From: Pseudomonadota bacterium
GTDB lineage: Bacteria; Pseudomonadota; Alphaproteobacteria; Sphingomonadales; Sphingomonadaceae
Assembly: GCA_023445495.1 (NCBI GenBank)
Contig: JAEXLC010000052.1
Coordinates: 1-13,286, forward strand
Length of the DNA stretch: 13,286 bases
Direction: 5' to 3'
The stretch's first letter is position 1. Each line of letters starts with the position of its first letter. Shown here piece by piece: positions 1 to 6,414 of this stretch. A program made the position numbers and the translations under genes. The notes under the pieces are model-generated. The model did not search any database, was not told where the DNA came from, and saw nothing but the letters and a program-made list of their open reading frames with translations.

Positions 1-22
1 TTCTGCATCTGGAATTTCGCTG

Positions 23-49
23 CGGTGCGCGACCTGGAGTCGCGCACCG
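23..49. terminator. Strong hairpin 3' of the DUF11 gene cluster, possible terminator
   Basis: An 11-bp perfect inverted repeat (CGGTGCGCGAC at 23-33, GTCGCGCACCG at 39-49) encloses a 5-nt loop, CTGGA. It lies 27 nt beyond the stop codon of the minus-strand DUF11 gene, where an operon terminator would be expected. There is no T-run on the minus-strand side (it continues CAGCGAAATTCC); on the plus side there is only a weak T-rich stretch (ATTTCT). It may act as a bidirectional or Rho-assisted terminator, or simply protect the 3' end of the mRNA. Seen directly: the hairpin; inferred: the role. Confidence 0.4.
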
Positions 50-76
50 TCACGATTTCTCAGTGACTTAGGCGGA

Positions 77-1177
77 TCAGTTGATCGTCACTCGGAAGGC
101 GACGGCATAGGCGCCGAGCGGCGCCACCGACGGGATCGTGCCCCGCACCGTGGTGCCGTCGAACGAGCCGCCATAGAGATCGGTCTCGTCCGCGCCGGTA
201 TTGTTGTCGTCTTCCGTGGTTCCCACCAGGATGCAGCCCGCGCCGCCGGCCGAAGTGCCGACCTGGATCGAGCCGGGGACAAAGGTGGTGTTCGCCGGCA
301 CATTGTCGGTCACGGTGAGGTTGGTCGCCGTGCCCGGGCCCGCATTGTTGATCGTCATGCAATATTCGACCGTCGCGCCCGGAATGGCGTGCGGGTTGGC
401 CAGGAAGTTGATCGGATCGCTCACCACGCGCGAGGTCTTGGCCAGCGTCACCACCGCGGTGGAGATGTGATAGGCGTCGAACGCGCGGGCCTGGCCGTTG
501 CGGGCGAGGTCGAGCGGGCCGGAGCCGTCGGCGAAGACGATTTCGACCGTGCCCGCCGAATCCGGAACGAGCGTCGAGCTCGCGATCAGGTCGGCGCCCA
601 GCGTGTTCGGCGCGCCGCCGGCAGCCGCGACGACGTTGAGCGAGACGATCGCGGTGTCCGCGCCCGGCGTATTCGGGATGTCGGCGACGATGAACACGGT
701 CACCGAGGCGTCCGGCGCGAGCTCGTCGATATAGGTCGCGGTGTCGATGCCGGCGTCGTAGGTGCCGTTGCCGTTGCTGTCGACATAGGCGTGCATGTTG
801 GTGACATTGAAATTGTCACTGCCGAGCAGCGGGATCGACACGGTCTGCTGGTCCGGATCCAGGCGGAAGTCCTGGGTCGCGTTGGTCAGGTTGGTGACGG
901 TGAAGGTCGTCACCTGCGCGGTGGCGCCGATCGCCGTCTGGGTCACCGCGCCGCCGACTTCGGCGACCGCCAGATTGACCTTCTTGTCGACCACGAAGCT
1001 GGCGACGTTCGACGAGACCGACTGAGTCGATCCGCCGACGTCATAGCTGACGCTGGCCTGGTTGTTGACGGTGGTGCCCGACGCGGTCTGCGACTGGGCG
1101 AAGGCAGGTGCTGCGAGGGTCGTGGCCGCAAGTGCGCTGCCCCCCAGCAATGCCCCCCGGAAATAGTGAGTGCTCAT
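77..1177 (-). CDS. Secreted DUF11-repeat protein with calcium-type loop
   Basis: A 366-residue exported protein of unknown function. Residues 1-27 form a signal peptide with a likely cut at AFA/QS. Next comes an N-terminal module with the pattern SGTTVNNQASVSYD (33-46) and VSSN (54-57), seen again in the gene at 1707-2606. An Asp/Asn-rich loop at 133-145 (D133, N135, N137, G138, Y140, D141, D145) resembles EF-hand or dockerin-like calcium loops. Residues about 243-366 form a DUF11 (TIGR01451-like) beta-sandwich, with PGATVEYCMTINNAGPGTA, VPANTTFVPGS, GGSFDGTTVRG and the terminal FRVTIN. The cysteines at 273 and 315 could form a disulfide. The ATG at 1177 is preferred over the in-frame TTG at 1192 because a GGGG stretch lies 9 nt before the ATG and the TTG has no ribosome site. 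It is last of three same-strand genes, 38 nt after its neighbour. The family is usually a cell-surface or extracellular component. Confidence 0.85.
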   Translation of the reverse strand: MSTHYFRGALLGGSALAATTLAAPAFAQSQTASGTTVNNQASVSYDVGGSTQSVSSNVASFVVDKKVNLAVAEVGGAVTQTAIGATAQVTTFTVTNLTNATQDFRLDPDQQTVSIPLLGSDNFNVTNMHAYVDSNGNGTYDAGIDTATYIDELAPDASVTVFIVADIPNTPGADTAIVSLNVVAAAGGAPNTLGADLIASSTLVPDSAGTVEIVFADGSGPLDLARNGQARAFDAYHISTAVVTLAKTSRVVSDPINFLANPHAIPGATVEYCMTINNAGPGTATNLTVTDNVPANTTFVPGSIQVGTSAGGAGCILVGTTEDDNNTGADETDLYGGSFDGTTVRGTIPSVAPLGAYAVAFRVTIN

Positions 1178-1215
1178 GAGAAAATGCCCCAATTTATAAG
1201 GTTAAACTACTGATT

Positions 1216-1692
1216 TCACTTGAGCAGTGCGCGGAAGGCGACCTGCTGCGCACCGCCGGCGGGCACCGGCTGGGCCAACCGCCAGCGCACCACGCGCACA
1301 TCGGCCGCGGTGGCGGGGCGAGCCCGGCCATCGGCGGTGGCGATGCGAAGCGCGGCGAGCTGGCCGAAGCTCTTCCCGTCGACCGACACTTCGGGCGCGG
1401 GGGAATTGGCGGCGGGGCCGGCATATTGCATGCCGGTCGGCACCGGATTGGCGATCACCACGCCGCCGGCGGGCCTGGCGCCGCTGTTGGTGACGGTGAT
1501 CTGGTAGACGACATGGTCGCCGGGCACGACGCGCCTGGCCGGTACCAGCTTGATCTGCGTCGTGCCGTTGGCGGCGCTGGCGCGGGTTTCGGCAAGCACG
1601 GTCGTCACGATGTTCACCGGACCGGCGGGCGCGGCGACGGCGGCGGTCGCCGTCGTCAGCAACAGACCGCCGAGCAACAGAGCATGGCGCAT
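1216..1692 (-). CDS. Small secreted DUF11 single-domain protein
   Basis: A 158-residue exported protein. Signal peptide at 1-21 (MRHALLLGG start, Ala-rich end AVAA), then one DUF11-like domain: RRVVPGDHVVYQITVTNSG (53-71), an ANPVPTGMQYAG segment, VSVDGKSFGQLAAL, and the closing RW.L..PVPAGGAQQVAFRA. The expected beta-sandwich has no catalytic residues. Start choice: the ATG at 1692 has AGGAG at 1700-1704, exactly 7 nt upstream. A second in-frame ATG at 1710 overlaps the upstream stop codon as ATGA but has a poorer ribosome site; it would add six residues (MTRSST). The close coupling to both neighbours makes this the middle gene of a three-gene DUF11 operon. Function unknown; it may be a small partner or chain-capping subunit of the larger DUF11 proteins, which is inference only. 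Confidence 0.85.
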   Translation of the reverse strand: MRHALLLGGLLLTTATAAVAAPAGPVNIVTTVLAETRASAANGTTQIKLVPARRVVPGDHVVYQITVTNSGARPAGGVVIANPVPTGMQYAGPAANSPAPEVSVDGKSFGQLAALRIATADGRARPATAADVRVVRWRLAQPVPAGGAQQVAFRALLK

Positions 1693-1706
1693 GGTGGAAC
1701 TCCTCG

Positions 1707-2606
1707 TCATTGGATGGTGACCTTGAACTGGATGCTGCGTGTGGTGGCCGCGGGCACGTCGCCCAGCGCGACCCGGATCCCGGTGCCGTCGAAGCTGCCG
1801 GCATCGCCGTCGCCGGCGTCGCTGAGCGCGGTGCCGTCGAGCATGAGGCTGCCGGGGAGGTAGCGGGTGCCCGCCGGGATCGGATCGGTGACCGCGGCAT
1901 TGGCGGTGAGCGCGGGAAAGCTGGCGACGAGCGTATAGGTCACCACCGCCCCGTGCGCGGGGATCGCGCCGCCCCAGGGATCGAGCACCGACTGGCTCTT
2001 GGTGAGCGTCGGGTCTCCCCCTTCCGCGATCGGCTCGATCGTGGCGATCGCGGTGGCGGGCCCCGTGCCCGTTGTCCCGCCGGTCTCGGAACGGGCGAAC
2101 AGGGTCAGCGTATGGACCGTGCCCAGCCTGCTGCGGAAGAATGCGAGGAAGTCGATCGACTCGCCGGGCTCGAGTTCCCCGGTGCAGCCATCCGGCAGCA
2201 TCGTGTCGTGCGCGGGGTCGTAGAGCCCGTCGCTGTCGCCATCGAGCGCGAAGCCCTCAACCGTGCCGTCCGGATACTCGGCGCTCAGGCAGAAGGCATG
2301 GCGGCTGTTGCCGGTATTGGTCAGCGTGAAGGGAAGGGGCGTGAGCCGCCCCGGCACCACCGCCACGCGCAGCGTCCGCATGACGATGCGGCTGCTGATT
2401 ACTTCGGCTACTTGCAGCGCCGAAGGATTGGAGCTGACCTGCTCCTGGGCACCGTCCATGGAATAGTCGAGCAGGGCGGTATTGGTGATCCAGGTTCCCG
2501 CCCGGGTCTGTGCCGCGGCGGGCATCGCGCAGACACAGCAAAGAACAGTCACGGACAGCAATGCTGCCCGCGATCTTGTTCCTTGAGTGCAACGATTTGC
2601 CGGCAC
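1707..2606 (-). CDS. Secreted DUF11-repeat protein, paralogue of the 77-1177 product
   Basis: A 299-residue exported protein of unknown function. The start is taken as GTG at 2606 because AAGGGGG (2613-2619) sits 6 nt upstream. The longer frame to a TTG at 2648 would put 14 extra residues before a signal peptide that is otherwise normal (1-32, ending PAAA/QT). The mature N-terminus matches the 77-1177 product: AGTWITNTALLDYSMDG (36-52) and VSSN (57-60). A calcium-type loop at 122-134 (D122, D124, D126, G127, Y129, D130, D134) is followed by GELEPGESIDF. The C-terminal DUF11 domain (about 200-299) has AHGAVVTYTLVASF, IPAGTRYLPGSLMLDGTAL, DGDAGSFDGTGIRV and the ending FKVTIQ. It is first gene of the DUF11 trio, downstream of an AT-rich region; its stop overlaps an in-frame ATG of the next gene. 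Confidence 0.85.
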   Translation of the reverse strand: MPANRCTQGTRSRAALLSVTVLCCVCAMPAAAQTRAGTWITNTALLDYSMDGAQEQVSSNPSALQVAEVISSRIVMRTLRVAVVPGRLTPLPFTLTNTGNSRHAFCLSAEYPDGTVEGFALDGDSDGLYDPAHDTMLPDGCTGELEPGESIDFLAFFRSRLGTVHTLTLFARSETGGTTGTGPATAIATIEPIAEGGDPTLTKSQSVLDPWGGAIPAHGAVVTYTLVASFPALTANAAVTDPIPAGTRYLPGSLMLDGTALSDAGDGDAGSFDGTGIRVALGDVPAATTRSIQFKVTIQ

Positions 2607-2658
2607 GCAATTCCCCCTTGAAATCGCAAGGGAAAATGCACTCGGCAAATTAATTTAA

Positions 2659-2664
2659 ACTATA
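2659..2664 (-). promoter_or_regulatory. Possible -10 element for the DUF11 operon
   Basis: TATAGT on the minus strand matches five of six bases of the -10 consensus. It would place transcription start near 2652, giving a leader of about 46 nt before the GTG at 2606. It sits inside the 10-bp palindrome AACTATAGTT (2658-2667). No good -35 hexamer lies 16-18 bp upstream, so use of this site would probably need an activator. Other A/T-rich hexamers nearby could serve equally well. Confidence 0.25.
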
Positions 2665-2722
2665 GTTCGACCTTGTGGCTAATACCTAGGCTCTATTCTT
2701 GTGTATATGTATTTAGACCTAT

Positions 2723-2751
2723 AAATTACGTAATTTCATTTGGAAATTACG
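2723..2751. promoter_or_regulatory. Overlapping palindromes, operator-like
   Basis: Three related elements overlap: a perfect 14-bp palindrome AAATTACGTAATTT (2723-2736); a 9-bp inverted repeat CGTAATTTC (2729-2737) and GAAATTACG (2743-2751) with a 5-nt spacer; and a direct repeat of AAATTACG at 2723 and 2744. The direct copies are 21 bp apart, about two helical turns, the spacing expected for two dimers of a DNA-binding protein on one face of the helix. It lies about 117 bp upstream of the DUF11 trio, and no other nearby gene starts here. The symmetry is directly visible; an operator role is inferred, and chance palindromes are more likely in AT-rich DNA. Confidence 0.4.
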
Positions 2752-2816
2752 AAATATTATCCATAATCTACATATAATCTCTGCGGGTTTTCGTATTTTC
2801 GATACGCCGCGGGTAT

Positions 2817-2851
2817 GGCTGCCTCAACGCAGCGCTCTCCAGCAGGCAGCC
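2817..2851. repeat. 8-bp perfect inverted repeat
   Basis: GGCTGCCT (2817-2824) and AGGCAGCC (2844-2851) flank a 19-nt loop that itself contains AGCGCT. It lies 105 nt past the stop codon of the 754-residue protein gene and could help end that transcript, but it lacks a T-run. A smaller inverted repeat, CGTAT/ATACG (2792-2806), lies next to it. Confidence 0.35.
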
Positions 2852-2955
2852 CGAACGGCAATGGCGCCGGCATCTATCGATGCACGCCCGCGGCAATCAG
2901 AAGAATAGGCCGAAGCGATGAGCGGCCGCTCCAGCCTCCCGCACGATCCGCGACT

Positions 2956-5220
2956 TCAATCGTAGTAGAAGGGCGATCGCTTCGTCCACGCCGAGCCGCG
3001 ATGGCGCGTGTGGAGCAAGCGGAAGGCGCGATAGCCCAGCCTGTCATCGACATGGCCCCAGTGCGAGATGCGGATCAGCCAATACAGTGCTTCGGGAGAA
3101 CGCGGATCGCGGGGATGGGCGCGCGCATAGTCGTATAGCGATTGCCAGGCGGACAGCGTGCCTGCCGGCACATTCGGCTTGTCGTGGCTGTGGAACATGT
3201 AGCGGTCGCGCTCACGCTCCGCCAGCTTCTCCCCGGCGGCGGCGAAGCCGGGCATGCGCAGCGGGAAATTGCCCAGGCCGCAATCGCGGAAGCAGGCGAT
3301 GTCGACCTTGTCCGCTTCGTCTTCCCGCGGCCAATAGGGCGATTCATCCTGCCGGGTGAGCGCCGGGGGATCGGCTTGCGGCGCCTCCACGCCGGCGGGA
3401 AGGATCATCCAGTCCGACCAGCTTCCCTGCCATTCGCGGATGGTGCCCTGTGGGCGCGTGTAGCTGGCCAGGTCGGCAGTCGCGCCGGGCAGCTTGGCGA
3501 GCACGAAATATTCCGCGAAGCGCTTGGCCGGCCCCGGGCGGGTCCGGCGTATCGTCAGCCAGTCGTGGCGGATCAGCGGCATCAGCCCCGCAAGCTCTCC
3601 CGCCAGCCGGTCGATCGCGGCATTGTCCTGCAGCTGCACCGCGCGGCCATAATTGGTGAGCGCAAGGTCGAGCCGGAACAGTTCGGGCAGCGTCGCGCCC
3701 GCCGCCATCCGGGTGCGAAGCGGAAGCCGGTCGAGGATCGCCCGCGTCTCGGGGCCGATCGCGACGATCGCGCCGCCACGCTGCCGCGCGAGCATGCCGT
3801 TCCAGCGGATCCGGTCATCGGACTGGCAATAGCCCATGAAATCGGAGCAGAGCGGCGTGCGCATCGCGAAGCGCATCAGGTCGGAAAGGCTGGTGGCAAG
3901 CTGGGCGCGCATGCCGCGGAACAGGTTGCGGTCGGATACCGAAAGATCCTGGGCAAGGATCGCCTCGATCCGTCCGCGCAGCACCGCCGCATCGCCATGC
4001 GCGAAGGTCAGGCGCATCTCGTGATATTGGGCGGTGAGCCAGCCCGGACTGTTCTCCGGCACCGCCGCGGCATCCCTGGCGAGCGCCTGCGCCTGCGGAT
4101 CGGTGGCGGGAACCAGGGAAAGGGCCGCGAGCAGCCAGTGCAGCTTGCGGGTGCTCGTCCATCGCTCCGTCGCATGCGCCAGCGCTTCGCCCTGCTGATA
4201 GGAGTGCAGGGTGCCGAGCCAGTCCGGGATGTCGGGGCGCGGGGTCCGCCGCGCGCTCAGGCTGACATAGTCCCGCAGTCCCTTGGCGATATCGGCAACT
4301 GGTTCGCGAGCGTGCAGCTCCGCGTCGATCTTGTCGAAGAGCTGCTCGGGATGGTCGATATAGGCGATCGAGCGCAGCATGCCGCGTACTTCGCCATAGC
4401 CATAGGCCTCCGGCTTCGCCTGCAATTCGGCGATGGCGGCGCGGGTGGCGGCAAAGGCGGCGGGGCTCGGCTGGGCCAGCGCGGCGCGGTGCAGGGCCCG
4501 GATGCTCAGGTAAAGCCCCTTGTCGCACCAGGGCGAGCTGCGGTCCGCCGCGATCGCGCGGAAGCGGCGCACCGCGTCGCCGGTCTGGCCCTTGTAAAGC
4601 GCGAAGGCCGCCTCCTGATAGGCACGATCGGCCCGCAGCCAGCCCGGCGCATTCGCCATCGGTGCGGGTAATGCCGCATCGCGATTGCTGCATGCCTCGA
4701 ACACGGCATTCTGCGTGGCGAGCCAGGCGCGGACCGCCGGGTTGCCGGCGCCGTAGCGGGCAATGCGCTCGCGCAGCGTCTTCGTCGCGGTGTCGAATGC
4801 GTCGGCAAAGCAGTTCGGGATCCGGGTATAGCGGGGGCCGGGCAGTTCGGTGGGGATCCAGGCCGGCGCCGGCGTTCCGCCGGACACGAGGCGCGTGGCG
4901 TCGGCCCAGCCATAGACGCCGGTATCGGCGCCCGAATTGACCGGCATGTCGCAGCAGCTGGCGTTCAGCGCCTCGCCTGCCTTCTGGCCGACCGGGAGGC
5001 CATTGAGCAGGCGCCACTGGAGATAGAGAAGGCCATCCGACGCGGTGGTGTGGAGCACGCCGACCCGCCCCTTGTAGAGCTGGGCGCGCTCGGCGGCGGT
5101 GCCGCCCTCGCGATCGATGAAGATGGTGGAAGGGCCCGGATCGCCGGAGCCGGACGCCGGCCCGGTCAGCAGTCCGGAAAGAGCAAGCACCGACACGAAC
5201 GCCGCCGCCAGACGCCTCAT
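2956..5220 (-). CDS. Exported TPR-like protein of unknown function, partner of the DUF3142 lipoprotein
   Basis: A 754-residue protein I cannot assign to a named family. A signal peptide covers about 1-24 (MRRLAAAFVSVLALSG). The rest is rich in Ala, Leu and Arg helices with paired-helix spacing, suggesting TPR-like solenoid repeats, for example at 196-245 and 684-745; the C-terminal segment GYRAFRLLHTRHRGSAW and final PFYYD resemble a last TPR hairpin. Nine cysteines occur, several close together (C89/C90 in SCCDMPVN, C458/C465, C643/C647), which fits disulfides in the periplasm. No catalytic motif is apparent. The ATG at 5220 is chosen because it overlaps the upstream stop as ATGA and has GGAGG (5228-5232) 7 nt before it; the GTG at 5226 would place the ribosome site too close. 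Overlap with the DUF3142 gene implies coupled translation and a joint function outside the cytoplasm. Confidence 0.85.
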   Translation of the reverse strand: MRRLAAAFVSVLALSGLLTGPASGSGDPGPSTIFIDREGGTAAERAQLYKGRVGVLHTTASDGLLYLQWRLLNGLPVGQKAGEALNASCCDMPVNSGADTGVYGWADATRLVSGGTPAPAWIPTELPGPRYTRIPNCFADAFDTATKTLRERIARYGAGNPAVRAWLATQNAVFEACSNRDAALPAPMANAPGWLRADRAYQEAAFALYKGQTGDAVRRFRAIAADRSSPWCDKGLYLSIRALHRAALAQPSPAAFAATRAAIAELQAKPEAYGYGEVRGMLRSIAYIDHPEQLFDKIDAELHAREPVADIAKGLRDYVSLSARRTPRPDIPDWLGTLHSYQQGEALAHATERWTSTRKLHWLLAALSLVPATDPQAQALARDAAAVPENSPGWLTAQYHEMRLTFAHGDAAVLRGRIEAILAQDLSVSDRNLFRGMRAQLATSLSDLMRFAMRTPLCSDFMGYCQSDDRIRWNGMLARQRGGAIVAIGPETRAILDRLPLRTRMAAGATLPELFRLDLALTNYGRAVQLQDNAAIDRLAGELAGLMPLIRHDWLTIRRTRPGPAKRFAEYFVLAKLPGATADLASYTRPQGTIREWQGSWSDWMILPAGVEAPQADPPALTRQDESPYWPREDEADKVDIACFRDCGLGNFPLRMPGFAAAGEKLAERERDRYMFHSHDKPNVPAGTLSAWQSLYDYARAHPRDPRSPEALYWLIRISHWGHVDDRLGYRAFRLLHTRHRGSAWTKRSPFYYD

Positions 5221-6038
5221 CGCCACGCCTCCACCGCGTGTTGCGCCTGCTGGTAGGACGCGGCCGTCCAGCTGCGCGGATTGAAGAGATAGACACGCCT
5301 TCCGGGCGGAGCGCGAGGGATCGGAGAATCACTCGATATCGCTAGGGCGGCGCGGCATCGAGGATTGCGGAAATCCTTGCCGTCCGCCAGCCACTTGATG
5401 ATCGACGGACCATCTTTTTGCATCCGAAACAGCATCGGCACGATCTCGTCGACCGGAGCGTCCCCAAGCCAGTCGTCGAACATGCACCAGGAAGCGAGCG
5501 CGGTCATCGACAGGCGGATCCGCGAAGGGAGCGCGGCACGCGCATCTTGGAGCACGTCGAGCAGGATCTGCCGCTCGGACTTGCGGACTTCGAAGTCGAT
5601 CTGGACGCGGGTTGCCGGAACGATCGTGGCATAATGGCGGACGGCCGCCGCGACCTGGGCGCGCAGTGCCGGTGTCCAGTTTAGCTGCTGGCTGTGATCG
5701 ATCTGGATATGGACGACGACGGTCTCGGGCGGCCGTGCGCTCTGCAGCGGGAAATAGCGGCCGCGGGCGCGGAGCGTGTCGCCGGTCAGCTCGAGGAAGC
5801 TGGTCTGGAGCGCGATCTCGCTGTCGCCCGCGAATCGCAGATCCTCCGGCCGCTCCCACGCCCATAGAATGAGCCTGGACGGCGCGGCCTTGGGGGTATC
5901 GGTCTGGCAGCCCGGTAGCAGCGCGAGCAAGGCGGGCAGCGTCAGGCGGCCGAGATGGCGCGCGCTATGGAGAAGCGGGCGGCGCGCGGCGATGTTCGCG
6001 CTCGGGTACGTCCCCGGTGATCCTCGGTCGATGTCCAT
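5217..6038 (-). CDS. DUF3142-type lipoprotein
   Basis: A 273-residue predicted lipoprotein. An unusually long N-terminal arm (about 31 residues) precedes the hydrophobic stretch LTLPALLALLPGC, with lipobox LLPGC (40-44), so Cys44 would be lipidated. The mature part carries motifs I associate with DUF3142: WAWERPEDLRF (59-69), VVVHIQID (107-114), RVQIDFEV (144-151), RLSMTALASWC (175-185) and VDEIVPMLFRM (196-206). Strand-ending acidic residues such as D148 and E150 recall TIM-barrel glycosidase folds of the GH18 type, but the family has no established activity that I know of. The ATG at 6038 is the only reasonable start, although no clear ribosome site precedes it. Its stop overlaps the next gene as ATGA. 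It is first gene of the pair, 199 bp downstream of tRNA-Lys. Confidence 0.8.
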   Translation of the reverse strand: MDIDRGSPGTYPSANIAARRPLLHSARHLGRLTLPALLALLPGCQTDTPKAAPSRLILWAWERPEDLRFAGDSEIALQTSFLELTGDTLRARGRYFPLQSARPPETVVVHIQIDHSQQLNWTPALRAQVAAAVRHYATIVPATRVQIDFEVRKSERQILLDVLQDARAALPSRIRLSMTALASWCMFDDWLGDAPVDEIVPMLFRMQKDGPSIIKWLADGKDFRNPRCRAALAISSDSPIPRAPPGRRVYLFNPRSWTAASYQQAQHAVEAWR

Positions 6039-6186
6039 GGGGATGGCTGCCAGCCCAGTCTGAGAGTGTCGGGCCGACGATATCAGGATGCTTCATCGCC
6101 GTGCAGGGGCGGTGAGTGGGACGCGCGGAATTAGTGGGCGCTGTGTTCAGGCGTCACCGGGCCGCTATCCGGCTACCGTCTCATGC

Positions 6187-6216
6187 TTGATAGCCGCCGC
6201 TTACAACGAGCGACAA
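6187..6216 (-). promoter_or_regulatory. Possible promoter for the DUF3142/TPR pair
   Basis: On the minus strand TTGTCG (6211-6216) and TATCAA (6187-6192) are separated by 18 bp. Each matches four of six consensus bases. This would start transcription near 6180 and leave a leader of about 140 nt. It lies between the tRNA and the lipoprotein gene, so the pair could be transcribed independently or by read-through from the tRNA. Weak evidence. Confidence 0.25.
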
Positions 6217-6237
6217 GTCATTGAAGATGTAGGGTAA

Positions 6238-6313
<76 letters not shown>

Positions 6314-6414
6314 ATTCCGGGTTGTTTCGGCGCCCTTGGTGAGTGCGCCTCCGCAGTGGAGGTGGGCCTTTAGCTGCGACCTTCGCGGCTTGTAAACCCC
6401 CTATTTCAAAAAAA

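Larger units (their letters stand above)
2607..2955. other. 349-bp intergenic region with AT-rich core
   Basis: No convincing gene lies here. About 2640-2800 is sharply AT-rich against the GC-rich surroundings and contains several palindromes, annotated separately. The part at 2807-2955 returns to high GC and should carry the 3' end of the mRNA from the 754-residue protein gene (stop at 2956). I found no hairpin followed by a T-run there, only an 8-bp inverted repeat at 2817-2851. A plus-strand frame at 2815-3138 runs into the coding region and looks like a shadow. Confidence 0.6.

Noticed and set aside
1..66. Partial plus-strand gene ending at TGA 64-66
   Set aside because: Only 21 codons are visible, with no recognisable motif; too short to call.
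2750..2778. Plus-strand promoter with TATAAT at 2773-2778
   Set aside because: The -10 is perfect, but no -35 is found at the right spacing and there is no plus-strand gene downstream; AT-rich DNA gives such matches by chance.
3142..4671. Long open plus-strand frame (509 codons)
   Set aside because: It is antisense to the 754-residue protein, His/Arg/Gly-rich in composition as expected for a shadow of GC-rich coding DNA, and has no recognisable domain or ribosome site.
3815..5332. Alternative minus-strand frame of 505 codons
   Set aside because: It lies in another frame over the 754-residue protein gene, is Arg-rich, and lacks a ribosome site, whereas the chosen frame has GGAGG, a signal peptide and an ATGA link.
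6344..6364. CCTCC/GGAGG hairpin between rodA and tRNA-Lys as a terminator
   Set aside because: The stem is short and no T-run follows on the minus strand.
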